Shown: positions 8,172 to 17,732, counted from the first letter of the stretch. The stretch: DNA of 64,000 nt from Streptomyces sp. DHE7-1 (GCA_016432725.1 JACJDG010000003.1:1922001-1986000), one strand, 5' to 3'. Notes: generated by a model from the letters alone, not told the origin. Translations and numbers: made by a program.

Positions 8172-9526
8172 CGCTGACTCCTTCGGAAACGGCGGACGTT
8201 GAAGACCATCGCGGGGACGACCAGCAGGAGCAGCAGCACGCCGAGGGCGCTGCCGAGCCCCTGGTTGTTGCCGCCGCCGAACGACACCAGCCACATCTGG
8301 GTCGCGAGCACGGTGGCGTCCTCCTGCACCGGTCCCGGGGCGATGATGTAGACGAGGTCGAACACCTTCATCACGTTGATCACGAGGGTGACGAAGACGA
8401 CCGTCAGCACGGGGGCGAGCAGCGGCACCGTGATGCGGCGGAAGATCTGCCACTCGTTCGCGCCGTCCATCCGTGCCGCCTCCAGCGCGTCCCGGGGCAG
8501 GCTCGACAGACCCGCGCCGATCAGCACCATCGCGAAGCCGGTCCAGATCCACAGGTAGGCGCCGATGATCGCCGGGGTGACGAGCGTCGGGCCGAGCCAG
8601 GAGACTCCCTGGTAGGGCGGCGCGAAGTTGGAGGCGGGCAGCTTCACCGTGTACGGGCCCGCGTGGAGTCCGGTGAAGCGGAAGGAGCCGTCGGAGGAGG
8701 ACGTGGTGCTCGCGACCGTCCTCCCGTCGAGCAGCGCCTCGACCTTCATACCGGGCAGGCCGCGCTCCTCGGCGTCGACCCGGCCCTGCTTCCCTCCCCC
8801 GCCGGGTGTGAAGTCCAGGTAGACGACGCCGCGCACCTCACCGGCGGCGGCACCGCGCCGGGCCGCCGGCCGGGCGGGCGAGGCGTCCCGCGGCAGGTCC
8901 CCCGGCAGCACGCCGACCATGGGCAGCCTGACCGAGCCGCCCGGGGAGACGGCCGCGTGGCTGAGGTAGGACCCGTCACGGCCCTGGTCCAGCAGCCCCT
9001 CGCGGCCGCGGGCCGTCGGGTACGAGGAGGTTCCCTCGAAGGCGTCGTGCACGGAGACCACGGCGGCGTCGAGGACGCCCTTGTCCGGGTCCTCGTCGTA
9101 GGCGAGCCGGAAGATGATGCCGGCGGCGAGGAAGGAGACGGCCATCGGCATGAACAGCAGCAGCTTGAACGCCGTCGCCCAGCGGACCTTCTCCACCAGG
9201 ACGGCCAGGATCAGGCCGAGACCGGTGAGCAGGGCCGGGGCGACGACCACCCAGATGGTGGTGTTGCGGATGGCCTTCAGCGTCGCCGGGTCGCGGAACA
9301 TCTCGGTGTAGTTGCCGCCGCCGACGAACCGGGTGCCGGAGGCGTCGAAGAAGCTGCGGCCGACGGAGAACAGCACCGGGTAGACGACGAGGGCGCCGAG
9401 CAGGAGCAGGGCGGGGAGGACGAAGAGCAGGGCGACGGTCCGGGCGCGCCGCCGGCCGCGGCGCCCGCGGGCCGCGCCGGCGGCGCGCGGGGCCGCCTCC
9501 TCGGACACGAGTGTGGTGGCGGTCAT
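8168..9526 (-). CDS. Sugar ABC transporter permease (MalF type) with large extracytoplasmic insertion
   Basis: A 452-residue permease, about 150 longer than usual. ATG 9526 is chosen because membrane helices begin near residue 31 (VALLFVLPALLLLGALVVYP). The EAA loop is LEAARMDGANEWQIFRR, near residue 349. Between the helix ending around residue 142 (GIIFRLAY) and the helix starting near 315 lies an insertion of about 170 residues. Its second half (about 232-298: GLPGMKVEALLDGRTVAST, SDGSFRFTGL, AGPYTVKLP) has the pattern of a SdrD-B or carboxypeptidase-regulatory-like beta-sandwich. It should face outward. It is analogous to, but not recognisably homologous with, the P2 loop of E. coli MalF, and could meet the binding protein. 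Confidence 0.92.
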   Translation of the reverse strand: MTATTLVSEEAAPRAAGAARGRRGRRRARTVALLFVLPALLLLGALVVYPVLFSVGRSFFDASGTRFVGGGNYTEMFRDPATLKAIRNTTIWVVVAPALLTGLGLILAVLVEKVRWATAFKLLLFMPMAVSFLAAGIIFRLAYDEDPDKGVLDAAVVSVHDAFEGTSSYPTARGREGLLDQGRDGSYLSHAAVSPGGSVRLPMVGVLPGDLPRDASPARPAARRGAAAGEVRGVVYLDFTPGGGGKQGRVDAEERGLPGMKVEALLDGRTVASTTSSSDGSFRFTGLHAGPYTVKLPASNFAPPYQGVSWLGPTLVTPAIIGAYLWIWTGFAMVLIGAGLSSLPRDALEAARMDGANEWQIFRRITVPLLAPVLTVVFVTLVINVMKVFDLVYIIAPGPVQEDATVLATQMWLVSFGGGNNQGLGSALGVLLLLLVVPAMVFNVRRFRRSQR

Positions 9527-9534
9527 CGGTCCGG

Positions 9535-10860
9535 TCAGTCCTGGTAGGCCTTGGCCGCGGCGGCCTCGAGCTTCGCCGCGGTCCCCTTCGGGTCGGACGG
9601 GTCGCGCAGGAAGTCCTGCAGGAGCTTCCACTCGCCGGTGCCCTTGGTGCCGCCGAAGGCCGCCGGCGCCTGGTCGGACATGTCGAAGCGGACCGAGTCA
9701 CCGGCGCCGACGAGGGACTTGGCGGTGGCGCGGGTGACGTCGTCGCCGTAGGAGGCGAGGTCGAGCTTCCTGTTCGGGGACAGGAAGCCGCCCGCCTTCG
9801 CCCACACGGCCGCCGCCTCGGGGGTCGCCAGGTACTCCAGGAGCTTCATGCCGGCCTTCGCGTTCCTGCCGTCCTTGAGGACGACGGCCGCGTCGCCGCC
9901 GCTGACCACCGGCGCCTTGCCGCCGCCGACCGCCGGGAACGGGAAGAAGTCCGCGTCCTTGCCGATGCTCCGCTGGAACTGGTCGTGGGCGACGCCGGCG
10001 ACGAAGTCGCCCTCGTAGACCAGGCCGGCCTGCGGCTTGGGTCCGAACACCTTCTCCACCGAGCCCGGGAAGTCGGTGTTCAGGGCGCCCTGCCGGCCGC
10101 CCGCGACGAGCTGCTTGTCCTTGAACAGCTTGCCGAGGGTGCCGAGTGCCTGGACGACGGAGGCGTCCGTCCACTTCAGCCGGTGCGCGGCGAGGGCGTC
10201 GTACTTCCCGGGGCCGGCCTGGGAGAGGTAGATGTTCTCGAACCAGTCGGTGAGGGTCCAGCCGTCCTGCCCGGCCACGGCGAAGGCGGCGAGCCCGGAG
10301 TCGGAGACGGTGTGCCCGGCCTTGAGCATCTCGTCGTACGTCTTCGGCGGCTTCACCCCCGCCTGGGCGAGGGCGTCGGGGCTGTACCAGACGGTCGACT
10401 TGTGGGCGGCCTTGAAGTAGAGGCCGTAGAGGGTGCCGTCGACGCTGCCGTACTTCTTCCACACGGGGGCGTAGCCCGCGTCCACGGACTTGCCCGTGGT
10501 GGCGGACAGCGGCTTCAGCCAGCCCTTCTTCGCGAACTGCTGGAGCACGCCGACCTGCGGGACCATCACGACGTCGGGCGCGTTGCCGCCCTCGATCTTG
10601 CTGCCGACGACCGTGGAGACGTTGTCGCCGGTGGAGACGAACTGGGTCTTGGCGCCGGTCTTCGCGGTGAAGGCGTCCAGCACCTTCTGGAAGTTCTTCT
10701 GTTCGCTGCCGGACCAGACGCCGGCCACGGTGACCGTCCGGCCGCTGAGCGCCTTGTCGCCGCCGCCGGCCGAGACGGGGCCGCCGCCGCAGGCGGTCGC
10801 GCCGAGCGCCAGGGCGAGGGCGGTGCAGCCGGTGAGCAGGGTGGTACGTCGTCGCATCAT
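9535..10860 (-). CDS. Sugar ABC transporter substrate-binding lipoprotein
   Basis: A 441-residue extracellular solute-binding protein (family 1, maltose-binding-protein fold). The signal peptide ends in a lipobox-type ATAC with the acylated Cys near residue 24, followed by a Gly-rich linker. Sequences such as VTVAGVWSGSEQKNFQKVLDAF and KTYDEMLKAGHTV are typical of this family. It is first in the operon with the two permeases (8 bases to the next start) and directly downstream of a GH13 glucosidase, pointing to an alpha-glucoside or oligosaccharide substrate (inference from context). Confidence 0.92.
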   Translation of the reverse strand: MMRRRTTLLTGCTALALALGATACGGGPVSAGGGDKALSGRTVTVAGVWSGSEQKNFQKVLDAFTAKTGAKTQFVSTGDNVSTVVGSKIEGGNAPDVVMVPQVGVLQQFAKKGWLKPLSATTGKSVDAGYAPVWKKYGSVDGTLYGLYFKAAHKSTVWYSPDALAQAGVKPPKTYDEMLKAGHTVSDSGLAAFAVAGQDGWTLTDWFENIYLSQAGPGKYDALAAHRLKWTDASVVQALGTLGKLFKDKQLVAGGRQGALNTDFPGSVEKVFGPKPQAGLVYEGDFVAGVAHDQFQRSIGKDADFFPFPAVGGGKAPVVSGGDAAVVLKDGRNAKAGMKLLEYLATPEAAAVWAKAGGFLSPNRKLDLASYGDDVTRATAKSLVGAGDSVRFDMSDQAPAAFGGTKGTGEWKLLQDFLRDPSDPKGTAAKLEAAAAKAYQD

Positions 10861-10908
10861 CGTTGATGTCCCTTCGGGAGGGTGGGAGTTGACGTGGAGC
10901 GGGGGAGG

Positions 10909-12569
10909 TCAGAGGTCGGCGAGCCACCAGGCGGCGGTCGAGCCGGGCAGCACTCCGGCCGGGCAGGGCCCGCTGGACAGCAGGGGGGTGCCGGAGGCCG
11001 GTGCGGGCGTGGGCGAGGTGGTGAAGTTGACGGCGCAGACCAGGCCGTCGCCGCGGACGAAGCCGAGGACGCCGGGCGGGGTGTCCAGCCAGCGCAGCGT
11101 GCCCTCGCCCAACTGGGGCAGTGAGGAACGCAGTTGCAGGCCGTCGCGGTACAGGTGCCAGAAGGAGCGGGTGTCGGCGAGGGCGCGGTCGGTGGCGTAC
11201 TCGGCGAAGTACTCCGGCTGCGGCAGCCAGGGCCTGGCGCTCTGAGCGCCGGAGGTGAAGCCGAACGGTGAGGCCTGCCCGGACCACGGCAGGGGCACCC
11301 GGCAGCCGTCGCGGATGCGGGCCCGGCTTCCGGTGCGGTGGAAGATCGGGTCGGTGAGCACGTCGTCGGGCAGGTCGACGACCTCGGGCAGGCCCAGTTC
11401 CTCGCCCTGGTAGATGTACGCGGCGCCGGGCAGGGCCAGCATCAGCAGCGCGGCGGCGCGGGCGCGGGCGGGACCGAGGCCGCTGCCCCCGGTGGCGGGT
11501 TCGCCGTAGCGGGTGACGGTGCGCACCTGGTCGTGGTTGTTGAGGACCCAGGTGACGGTGGAACCGGTGCCGGCGATGTCCTGCATGGCCTCGGAGACGA
11601 CCTTGCGGAAGGCGTCGGCGTCCCAGGGGCGCCGAGCAGGTCGAAGAAGAAGGCCTGGTGGAGTTCGTCGGGGCGGACGTACCGGGCGTGTTCGCGGGCG
11701 GTGGGCACGGAGACCTCACCGACCAGCAGACGCTCGCGGCCGTCGCGGGCGGTGTACTCCTCGCAGGTGGCCCGCCACCGCCGCCACACGTCGTGCACCT
11801 CGGGCTGGTTCCAGGCCAGCGGGTTGACCGAGTCACGGGTGCGGGCGTCGGCTTCCGGGTCGTCCGAGTCGGGCAGTGCGGGGTGCTTGTACAGCCCGGC
11901 GGCGACGTCGATGCGGAAGCCGTCCACGCCGCGGTCGAGCCAGAAGCGCAAGGTCCGGTCGAACTCCTCGGGCGTCCGCGGGTTCCGCCAGTTCCAGTCC
12001 GGCTGCTCGGGCGTGAACATGTGCAGGTACCACTGGCCGGGCCGGCCGTCCGCCTCGGTGACCCGGGTCCAGGCCGGGCCGCCGAACATGGCGTGCCAGT
12101 TGTTGGGCGGTTCGGCGCCGCCGGGACCGCGGCCGTCGGCGAAGTGGAAGCGGGCGCGGGCCGGACTGCCGGGCGCGGAGGCAAGTGCCTCGCGGAACCA
12201 GGGGTGCTCGCTGGAGCAGTGGTTGGGGACGATGTCCAGCAGGACCCTGATCCCGAGCCGCCGGGCGGCGGCCATCAGCAGGTCGAACTCGGCGAGGTCG
12301 CCGAAGAGCGGGTCGACGTCGCGGTAGTCGGCGACGTCGTAGCCGTGGTCGTGCTGGGGCGAGGGGTAGAACGGGCTCAGCCAGATCCCGTCGACGCCGA
12401 GCTTCTTCAGGTACGGCAGTCCGGCGCGCACGCCGGCCAGATCGCCGATGCCGTCGCCGGTGCTGTCGAGGAAGCTGCGGACGTAGACCTGGTAGATCAC
12501 CGCGTCACGCCACCAATGATGCCTGTTCAACCCTGGGGCCTGTCTCTGTGAAGGGCAGCAGTTATGCAT
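10909..12569 (-). CDS. GH13 alpha-glucosidase (frame broken once)
   Basis: Glycoside hydrolase family 13 enzyme acting on alpha-1,4/1,6-glucosides in the cytoplasm (no signal peptide). The N-terminal WWRDAVIYQVYVRSFLDSTG, GIWLSPFYPSPQHDHGYDV, LDIVPNH, GFRIDVAAGLYKHPAL (nucleophile Asp) and LLVGEV (acid Glu) appear in order. WVLNNHDQVR carries the third catalytic Asp and lies beyond a frame change. One base missing in the run at 11626-11629 explains the break; restoring it gives about 553 residues. The start is uncertain: ATG 12569 has no clear ribosome site, and a TTG at 12530 lies nearer the conserved region. It precedes the binding protein and permeases on the same strand. Confidence 0.88.
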
Positions 12570-12572
12570 GCA

Positions 12573-12581
12573 TGTTAGGTA
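12573..12581. promoter_or_regulatory. Half-site of the TACYTGTTARGTA motif at the glucosidase start
   Basis: TGTTAGGTA, the right half of the palindromes at 14048-14062 and 12685-12701, lies within four bases of the proposed ATG of the GH13 gene. Its position could block transcription or translation start. A single half-site alone would be weak evidence. Confidence 0.4.
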
Positions 12582-12684
12582 GGCGTGTCGCGAGGGTGTC
12601 AATGAAAAGAACGAACACTACTGCCGAGTTGGGGGAGCAAACAGGGACCTATTCGGGCATCCTGAGCGCAGTTGAGACGTCGGC

Positions 12685-12701
12685 GTTACTTAACAAGTAA
12701 C
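12685..12701. promoter_or_regulatory. Palindromic operator candidate upstream of the glucosidase gene
   Basis: A perfect 7-3-7 inverted repeat, GTTACTTAACAAGTAAC, in the 143-base gap between the second binding-protein gene and the GH13 gene. It is AT-rich for this genome. Its core, TACTTGTTAAGTA on the other strand, matches the site at 14048-14062 except at one symmetric pair of positions. Confidence 0.6.
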
Positions 12702-12712
12702 TATGGAGGTGA

Positions 12713-13983
12713 CTATCGGCCTGCGACGGCGTCGAGTTCCCGCGCCAGCCGGCGCACCGCGGCCGAGGGCGTCTGCCTCCCGGTCAGCGCGTCGTGCACG
12801 ACGGCCTGGACCACCAGGCTGACCTGGTCGTAGTGCGGACTCGTGGGGCGCGGCTCGGCCGACATGACGGCGGCGCGCAGGGTCGGCAGATAGGGGAACC
12901 GCGCGATCAGGGCGGGATCGTCGTAGAGGGCGGCGCGCACGGGGGCAGCGCACCCCGCGTCAGCACCTGGCGCTGGACGCGCTCGCCGGTGAGATAGGCG
13001 ATCAGACGCGCGGCCGAATCCGGATGCCGGGCGTGAGTGTTGACGGCCAGGTTGGATCCGCCGAGGACGCTCTTGCCCGGCCCGTCGGGTCCGGGCAGCG
13101 GTACCGCGCCGACCCGGCCGGCGACCTTGGAACCCCGGGCGGAGGCGGCCGCGTAGGCGTAGGGCCAGTTGCGCAGGAAGAGCAGCCGGCCGTCCCGGAA
13201 GGCCTCCTTCGACTCCTCTTCCTTGTACGTCAGCGCCGCCTTGGGTATCCAGCCCTCGCGCAGGCCGCGGGCGAGGAAGCCGATGCCCTCGCGGGCGGCG
13301 TCGGAGTCCACCGTGACGCGGGCGCCCTCGTCGCCGAGGATGGTGCCCCCCGCCGAGTAGACCGCCTCGGCCGCGTTGACCGTCAGGCCCTCGTAGGGCA
13401 GGAACTGGCCCGCGTAGCCGTCCAGGCCGTACCTGGGCGCGATGGTCCTCGCGTCGCGCTCCAGCTCGGCCCAGGTACGCGGCGGCGGCACCCCGGCCCT
13501 GGCGAGCACGTCCTTGCGGTACAGCAGCAGCCCGGCGTTGGTGACGTACGGGACGGCGTACAGCCGCCCGTCGTACGTGGCGGTCCTCACCACCGGCTTC
13601 AGGAAGCCGCCGAGCGGGAAACGGTCCCTGGGCAGCGGACGGATCCAGCCGGCCGCGGCGAACTCGGCGGTCCAGTTGACGTCGATGTTGAGGACGTCGA
13701 ACCGGCCCCGGTCGCCGCCGCGCAGGTCGGTGGTCATCTGCGCGTACGTCTCGTCGGCGGAGTCCGGCAGCTCGACGAGGGTCACCTTCTCGCCGGGATG
13801 GGTGCGGTTCCAGCCCCGCAGCAGCGGGCCGAGGTAGCTGGTCAGGTCACCGGCGGTGGCCAGGGTGAGCGGTCCGCGCCCGCCGGTGCCGGGTCCGCCG
13901 GCGCGGGCGCCGGAGGCCACGTACCCGGACAGGACCACGGCGAGAACCAGGAGCCCCCTACCGGCGGCGCGCATCCACCGCAT
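12713..13983 (-). CDS. Second extracellular sugar-binding protein (frame broken once; no lipobox Cys)
   Basis: Family 1 solute-binding protein of about 423 residues once one base is restored in the G-run at 12940-12944. Straight reading would swap the last 75 residues for a short wrong tail. The start at 13983 follows GGAGG five bases upstream. The N-terminal hydrophobic segment RGLLVLAVVLSGYVASG resembles a lipoprotein signal in which the expected Cys of LSGC is Tyr (TAC). Body motifs include RFDVLNIDVNWTAEFAAAGWI and PYVTNAGLLLYRKDVL. No permease adjoins it. It may share the transporter downstream or act as a soluble sugar sensor (inference). Confidence 0.85.
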
Positions 13984-14047
13984 AGGTTCCTCCCTGAACA
14001 CGTACACCCGGCTCCGGGCACCCTCGCCCGGGAGTCAGAGGCCATGT

Positions 14048-14062
14048 ATACCTGTTAGGTAT
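14048..14062. promoter_or_regulatory. Palindromic operator candidate between divergent binding-protein and padR genes
   Basis: A perfect 6-3-6 palindrome, ATACCTGTTAGGTAT, in the 130-base space between a minus-strand sugar-binding protein and a plus-strand PadR regulator. It could be a PadR operator. The same core occurs upstream of the glucosidase, which favours a sugar-responsive regulator encoded elsewhere. Confidence 0.6.
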
Positions 14063-14113
14063 GGGCGATACTAGGGCCTGGAGCACATTGGCGGAGACAG
14101 GAGGAGAGCACGA

Positions 14114-14629
14114 GTGCGCCTGCCCCTCCTGGCACTGCTCGCGCGTGGCCCCGCCCACGGTTACGAGCTGAAGCAGGACCTTGAGCAACTGCTGGGCTCC
14201 GCGTACCCTCAGCCGAACGTCGGCCAGATCTACGTGACCCTCGGCCGCCTCGAGAAGTCGGGACTGATCGAGGGCGAGGACGTCGAGCAGTCGAGCCGGC
14301 CCAACAAGAAGGTCTACCACCTCACCGACGCCGGGCGGGAGGCGCTGCACGCCTGGTTCGAGGAGACCGAGGACGAGCCGCGGGTACGGGACGAGTTCTT
14401 CATGAAGCTCGCGCTGGCCCCGCAGGCCGGTCTCGCCGACCAGATCGCACTCATCAACAGGCAGCGGCGCCAGTACCTCAACACCATGCGCGATCTGTCG
14501 AAACTGGCCGCGGCCGAGAGCCGGGACAACCGAATCGCCCAGCTGCTCATCGAGGGCGCGATGCTGCATCTGCAGGCCGACCTCGACTGGCTGGAGCGGT
14601 GCCAGGAGGAACTGGAGGAACTGGAGTGA
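14114..14629 (+). CDS. PadR-family transcriptional regulator
   Basis: A 171-residue PadR protein. The N-terminal winged helix shows LLALLARGPAHGYELKQDL, NVGQIYVTLGRLEKSGLIE and KKVYHLTDAGREAL. The C-terminal half (residues 100-171) is a dimerising helical region rich in Glu and Leu. The GTG start is preceded by GGAGGAGA. The stop overlaps the start of an ABC ATPase (GTGA), so it most likely controls this ATPase/permease pair, a common arrangement for PadR regulators of efflux systems. Confidence 0.92.
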   Translation: MRLPLLALLARGPAHGYELKQDLEQLLGSAYPQPNVGQIYVTLGRLEKSGLIEGEDVEQSSRPNKKVYHLTDAGREALHAWFEETEDEPRVRDEFFMKLALAPQAGLADQIALINRQRRQYLNTMRDLSKLAAAESRDNRIAQLLIEGAMLHLQADLDWLERCQEELEELE

Positions 14630-15375
14630 ACGACGGCTCCGTTCCGCTGCTGCGCGCCGAGGGACTGGTCAAGACCCATCACGGCGAGGGCGCGCCCGCG
14701 CACGCCGTGCGCGGGGTCGGACTGAGCGTGGCGCGCGGCGAGTTCGTGGCGATCACCGGGCCGTCCGGGGCCGGCAAGTCCACGCTGCTGCACCTGCTCG
14801 GCGGGCTGCAGCGGCCGGACGAGGGCAGCATCTGGCTCGACGGCCGGTGCACGGACTCCTTCAGCGAGGCGCGCTGGGCGGTGGAGCGCCGCAAGGCCAT
14901 CGGGATCGTCTTCCAGTTCTTCAACCTGGTGTCGAACCTGTCGGTCGCCGACAACGTCGAGCTGCCCGCCCTGCTCGCCGGCGTGTCCCCGAAGCGGGCC
15001 CGGGCCGAGCGCGAGGAACTCCTCGCCGAGCTGGGTCTCGCGGGCAAGGAGCGCAGCATGCCCGGCGAGCTGTCCGGCGGTGAGCAGCAGCGGGTCGCGC
15101 TCGCCCGCGCCCTGGTCAACCACCCGCCGCTGCTGCTGGCCGACGAGCCCGCCGGCAGTCTGGACAGCAAGGGCACCCGCGAGGTGATGCGGCTGCTGTC
15201 CCGCTTCCACGGACGCGGGCAGAGCATCGTCCTGGTCACCCACGACGCCCGGCTGGCCAGCGCCGCCGACCGCGTGATCAGCTTCTTCGACGGCCGGATA
15301 GCCGACGACGCCGTCCTGGACGGTCCCCCGTCCCGGAAGCCCGGGACCACGGGCGTGCTGGAGCTGAGGGACTGA
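14626..15375 (+). CDS. ABC transporter ATP-binding protein (LolD/MacB type)
   Basis: A 249-residue ATPase with Walker A GPSGAGKST (around residues 45-53), Q-loop FQFFNL, signature LSGGEQQR, Walker B LLLADEPAGSLD and switch His in LVTHD. It belongs to the subfamily that partners FtsX-type permeases, and the next gene is one. The GTG start overlaps the padR stop. The substrate is unknown; such systems often export peptides or lipids or sense envelope stress. Confidence 0.93.
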   Translation: MNDGSVPLLRAEGLVKTHHGEGAPAHAVRGVGLSVARGEFVAITGPSGAGKSTLLHLLGGLQRPDEGSIWLDGRCTDSFSEARWAVERRKAIGIVFQFFNLVSNLSVADNVELPALLAGVSPKRARAEREELLAELGLAGKERSMPGELSGGEQQRVALARALVNHPPLLLADEPAGSLDSKGTREVMRLLSRFHGRGQSIVLVTHDARLASAADRVISFFDGRIADDAVLDGPPSRKPGTTGVLELRD

Positions 15376-15449
15376 TGGCGCGCGGACCGGCGGCGCACCG
15401 CCCGCCGACGGCACACCGGCCGTACGGTCACCGGACCGGGGACTGAGCC

Positions 15450-17732
15450 GTGCGAGCCACCCTGCGCTGGGCCCACTCCGATCTGCGCACGCACCGCGGC
15501 GAGGCGCTGTTCATCACGCTCGCCACCGCCGGCATCGTCGCCTCCCTGCTGCTGGCCGCGGCCCTGTTCGGCTATGCCACCAATCCCTGGCAGCGCACCT
15601 TCACCCAGGCCCGCGGCGCCCATGTGTGGATCCACACCGCCCCCTCGGCGGACGCCCGCAAACTCGCCCGGCTGGACGGGGTCGAGTCCGTCGCCGGCCC
15701 CTACCCCACCGAGTCCGCCACCGTCGCCGGCCGCGGCACCCGGGCCGCCGTGGAACTGCGCGGCACCCCGCGGCTGCCCTCGGTCGGCCGCCCGGTGCTC
15801 ACCGCGGGCCACTGGCTCGACCCCGGGCGGCCGGACGGCGTGGTCCTGGAGAGCCGGCTGGCCCGGGCGCTGCTGGCCGAGCCCGGCGACACCCTCGCGC
15901 TGCCCGGCACCACCCGGACGCTCACCGTGGCCGGCGTCGCGGACAGCGCCGAGCCCGGCTACAGCCCGGGTTCCCAGCCCGGCCTGGTCTGGGCGCTGCC
16001 GTCCGCCGTGCGCGCGCCCGGCGGCCAGGTGACCGGGCTGCGCCTCGGCGACCCGGCCGACACGGACTACGCGGTGCAGCGCGCCGTCACCGTGCTCGGC
16101 GCGGGCGCGGTCGGCGAGGTCTCCACCTGGCAGCAGGCGCGGGCCGCGGCGCAGGGCGAGAACCGGCTGCTCGGCCAGGTGCTGGGCCTGTTCGGGCTGG
16201 GTGCCCTGGCGGCCGCCGGGTTCGCCGTGCACGGCGCGATCGGCACCCGTATCCGCGGCCATCTGCGGGACATCTCGGTGCTCAAGGCGATCGGCTTCAC
16301 GCCCGGGCAGGTGGTCCGGGTCTTCCTGCTGCAGCACCTGGCGTACGCGGCGCTCGGTGCCGTGGCCGCCGCGGCGCTCACCGAGGGGTGCGGCAGCCGG
16401 GTCCCGGGGCGGCTCGGCGACGCGGTGGGCGTGTGGCAGACGCTGCCCGGGCACACCGTCGCGCTGTCCGCCGTGCCCGTGGGCGCGGTGCTGTTCATCG
16501 GTCTGACGACGGGGCTCGCGGCCTGGCGGGCGGGCCGGGTGCCGCCGGTGCCGGTACCGCGGCCGTCCGCTCCGGCGGGCGGCCGGCTGACCGGCCTGGC
16601 GCGCGGCGCCCTGGGGCTGCGGCTGCCGGCCGCGCTCGTCCTCGGCTGCCACAAGGCGTTCGCGGGCCGCGGCCGGTCGCTGGCCGGCGTGGCCCGGCTG
16701 GCACTGCCGCTGACGCTGATCGTGGTGGCGCTCAGCGCCTGGACGACCATCGACCGTTTCCACAGCAGCCCGGAGCGGGTGGGACTGCCGGCCGCGCTGG
16801 CGGTCCGTTCGGACGGCGCCCTCGGCGACACGGACGTACGGGCGGTGCTGGCGGCCGACCGCCGGGTGGCCGGCGCGTATCCAGGGGTCGAGGTGGCCGC
16901 GCTGGTGCCCGGCCAGACCGGGACGATCGCCCTGCGCGGCCTCGGCACCCAGGACCGGCCCTACCCGTACGCGCTCGCCGAGGGCCGGGCCGCGCGCGGG
17001 CCGGACGAGGCGGTGGCCGGGCAGGGCCTGCTCGACCTGCTGCACGTACGGGTCGGTGACTGGGTGCGGATGACGGTGGGCGAGCGGCCGCAGATCCTGC
17101 ACATCGTCGGCCGCAGCCTCGAACCGCAGAACGCCGGCCGGGTCGTGACGACCTCGGTGGACACCCTGCGCGAGAACGACCCCGCCCTGTCCCCCGCGTT
17201 CTACCAGCTCCGGCTGCGCCCCGGCGCCGATCCGCAGCGGGTCGCGGCCGCCCTCGGAGCGGCCGGGCACGGCCATCTGGACGTGGCGGCCGTGCCGAAC
17301 CCGGCGGACGGTCTGTCACCGCTGCGCGCGGTCGTCGCCGGGCTGGTCGCGGTGCTCGCCCTCATCGGTCTGGTCGAGCTGCTCACCGCGATCGGCGGCG
17401 GTGTCCGGGAGGGCGAGCGGGACGTGCTGGCCCTGCGCGCGATCGGCATGTCACCGCGGCAGATCGGCGCGATCACCGTCACGGCGACGACCTGCACGGC
17501 GCTGGCGGCGGCGGTCGCCGGGACGGCACTGGGGCTGCCGCTGGCGCACCGGCTGATCGACGCCCAGGGCGACTCCAGCGGCATCGGCGCCGGCATCGCC
17601 CAGTCGCCCCCGCCCGGTCTGCTGCTCGCGCTGGGCGCGGGCGCCGTGCTGGGGGCCGCCGCCCTCACCGCGATGCCCGCCGCCCGGGCGGCACGGCGGC
17701 GGCAGGCGGACACGCTGAGCGCGGTGGCCTGA
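15450..17732 (+). CDS. ABC transporter permease, FtsX/MacB type
   Basis: A 760-residue membrane protein with two FtsX-type transmembrane units. There is an N-terminal helix (LFITLATAGIVASLLLAAALF), a first helical bundle around residues 245-370 (LGLFGLGALAAAGFAVHGAI; DISVLKAIGFTPGQVVRVFLLQ), a second entry helix near 405-430, and a final bundle from about 625 (VVAGLVAVLALIGLVELLTAI; VLALRAIGMSPRQIGAI). The extracytoplasmic domains lie between. The GTG start is 74 bases after the ATPase stop. It ends convergent to pgi, with a hairpin between. Confidence 0.9.
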   Translation: MRATLRWAHSDLRTHRGEALFITLATAGIVASLLLAAALFGYATNPWQRTFTQARGAHVWIHTAPSADARKLARLDGVESVAGPYPTESATVAGRGTRAAVELRGTPRLPSVGRPVLTAGHWLDPGRPDGVVLESRLARALLAEPGDTLALPGTTRTLTVAGVADSAEPGYSPGSQPGLVWALPSAVRAPGGQVTGLRLGDPADTDYAVQRAVTVLGAGAVGEVSTWQQARAAAQGENRLLGQVLGLFGLGALAAAGFAVHGAIGTRIRGHLRDISVLKAIGFTPGQVVRVFLLQHLAYAALGAVAAAALTEGCGSRVPGRLGDAVGVWQTLPGHTVALSAVPVGAVLFIGLTTGLAAWRAGRVPPVPVPRPSAPAGGRLTGLARGALGLRLPAALVLGCHKAFAGRGRSLAGVARLALPLTLIVVALSAWTTIDRFHSSPERVGLPAALAVRSDGALGDTDVRAVLAADRRVAGAYPGVEVAALVPGQTGTIALRGLGTQDRPYPYALAEGRAARGPDEAVAGQGLLDLLHVRVGDWVRMTVGERPQILHIVGRSLEPQNAGRVVTTSVDTLRENDPALSPAFYQLRLRPGADPQRVAAALGAAGHGHLDVAAVPNPADGLSPLRAVVAGLVAVLALIGLVELLTAIGGGVREGERDVLALRAIGMSPRQIGAITVTATTCTALAAAVAGTALGLPLAHRLIDAQGDSSGIGAGIAQSPPPGLLLALGAGAVLGAAALTAMPAARAARRRQADTLSAVA

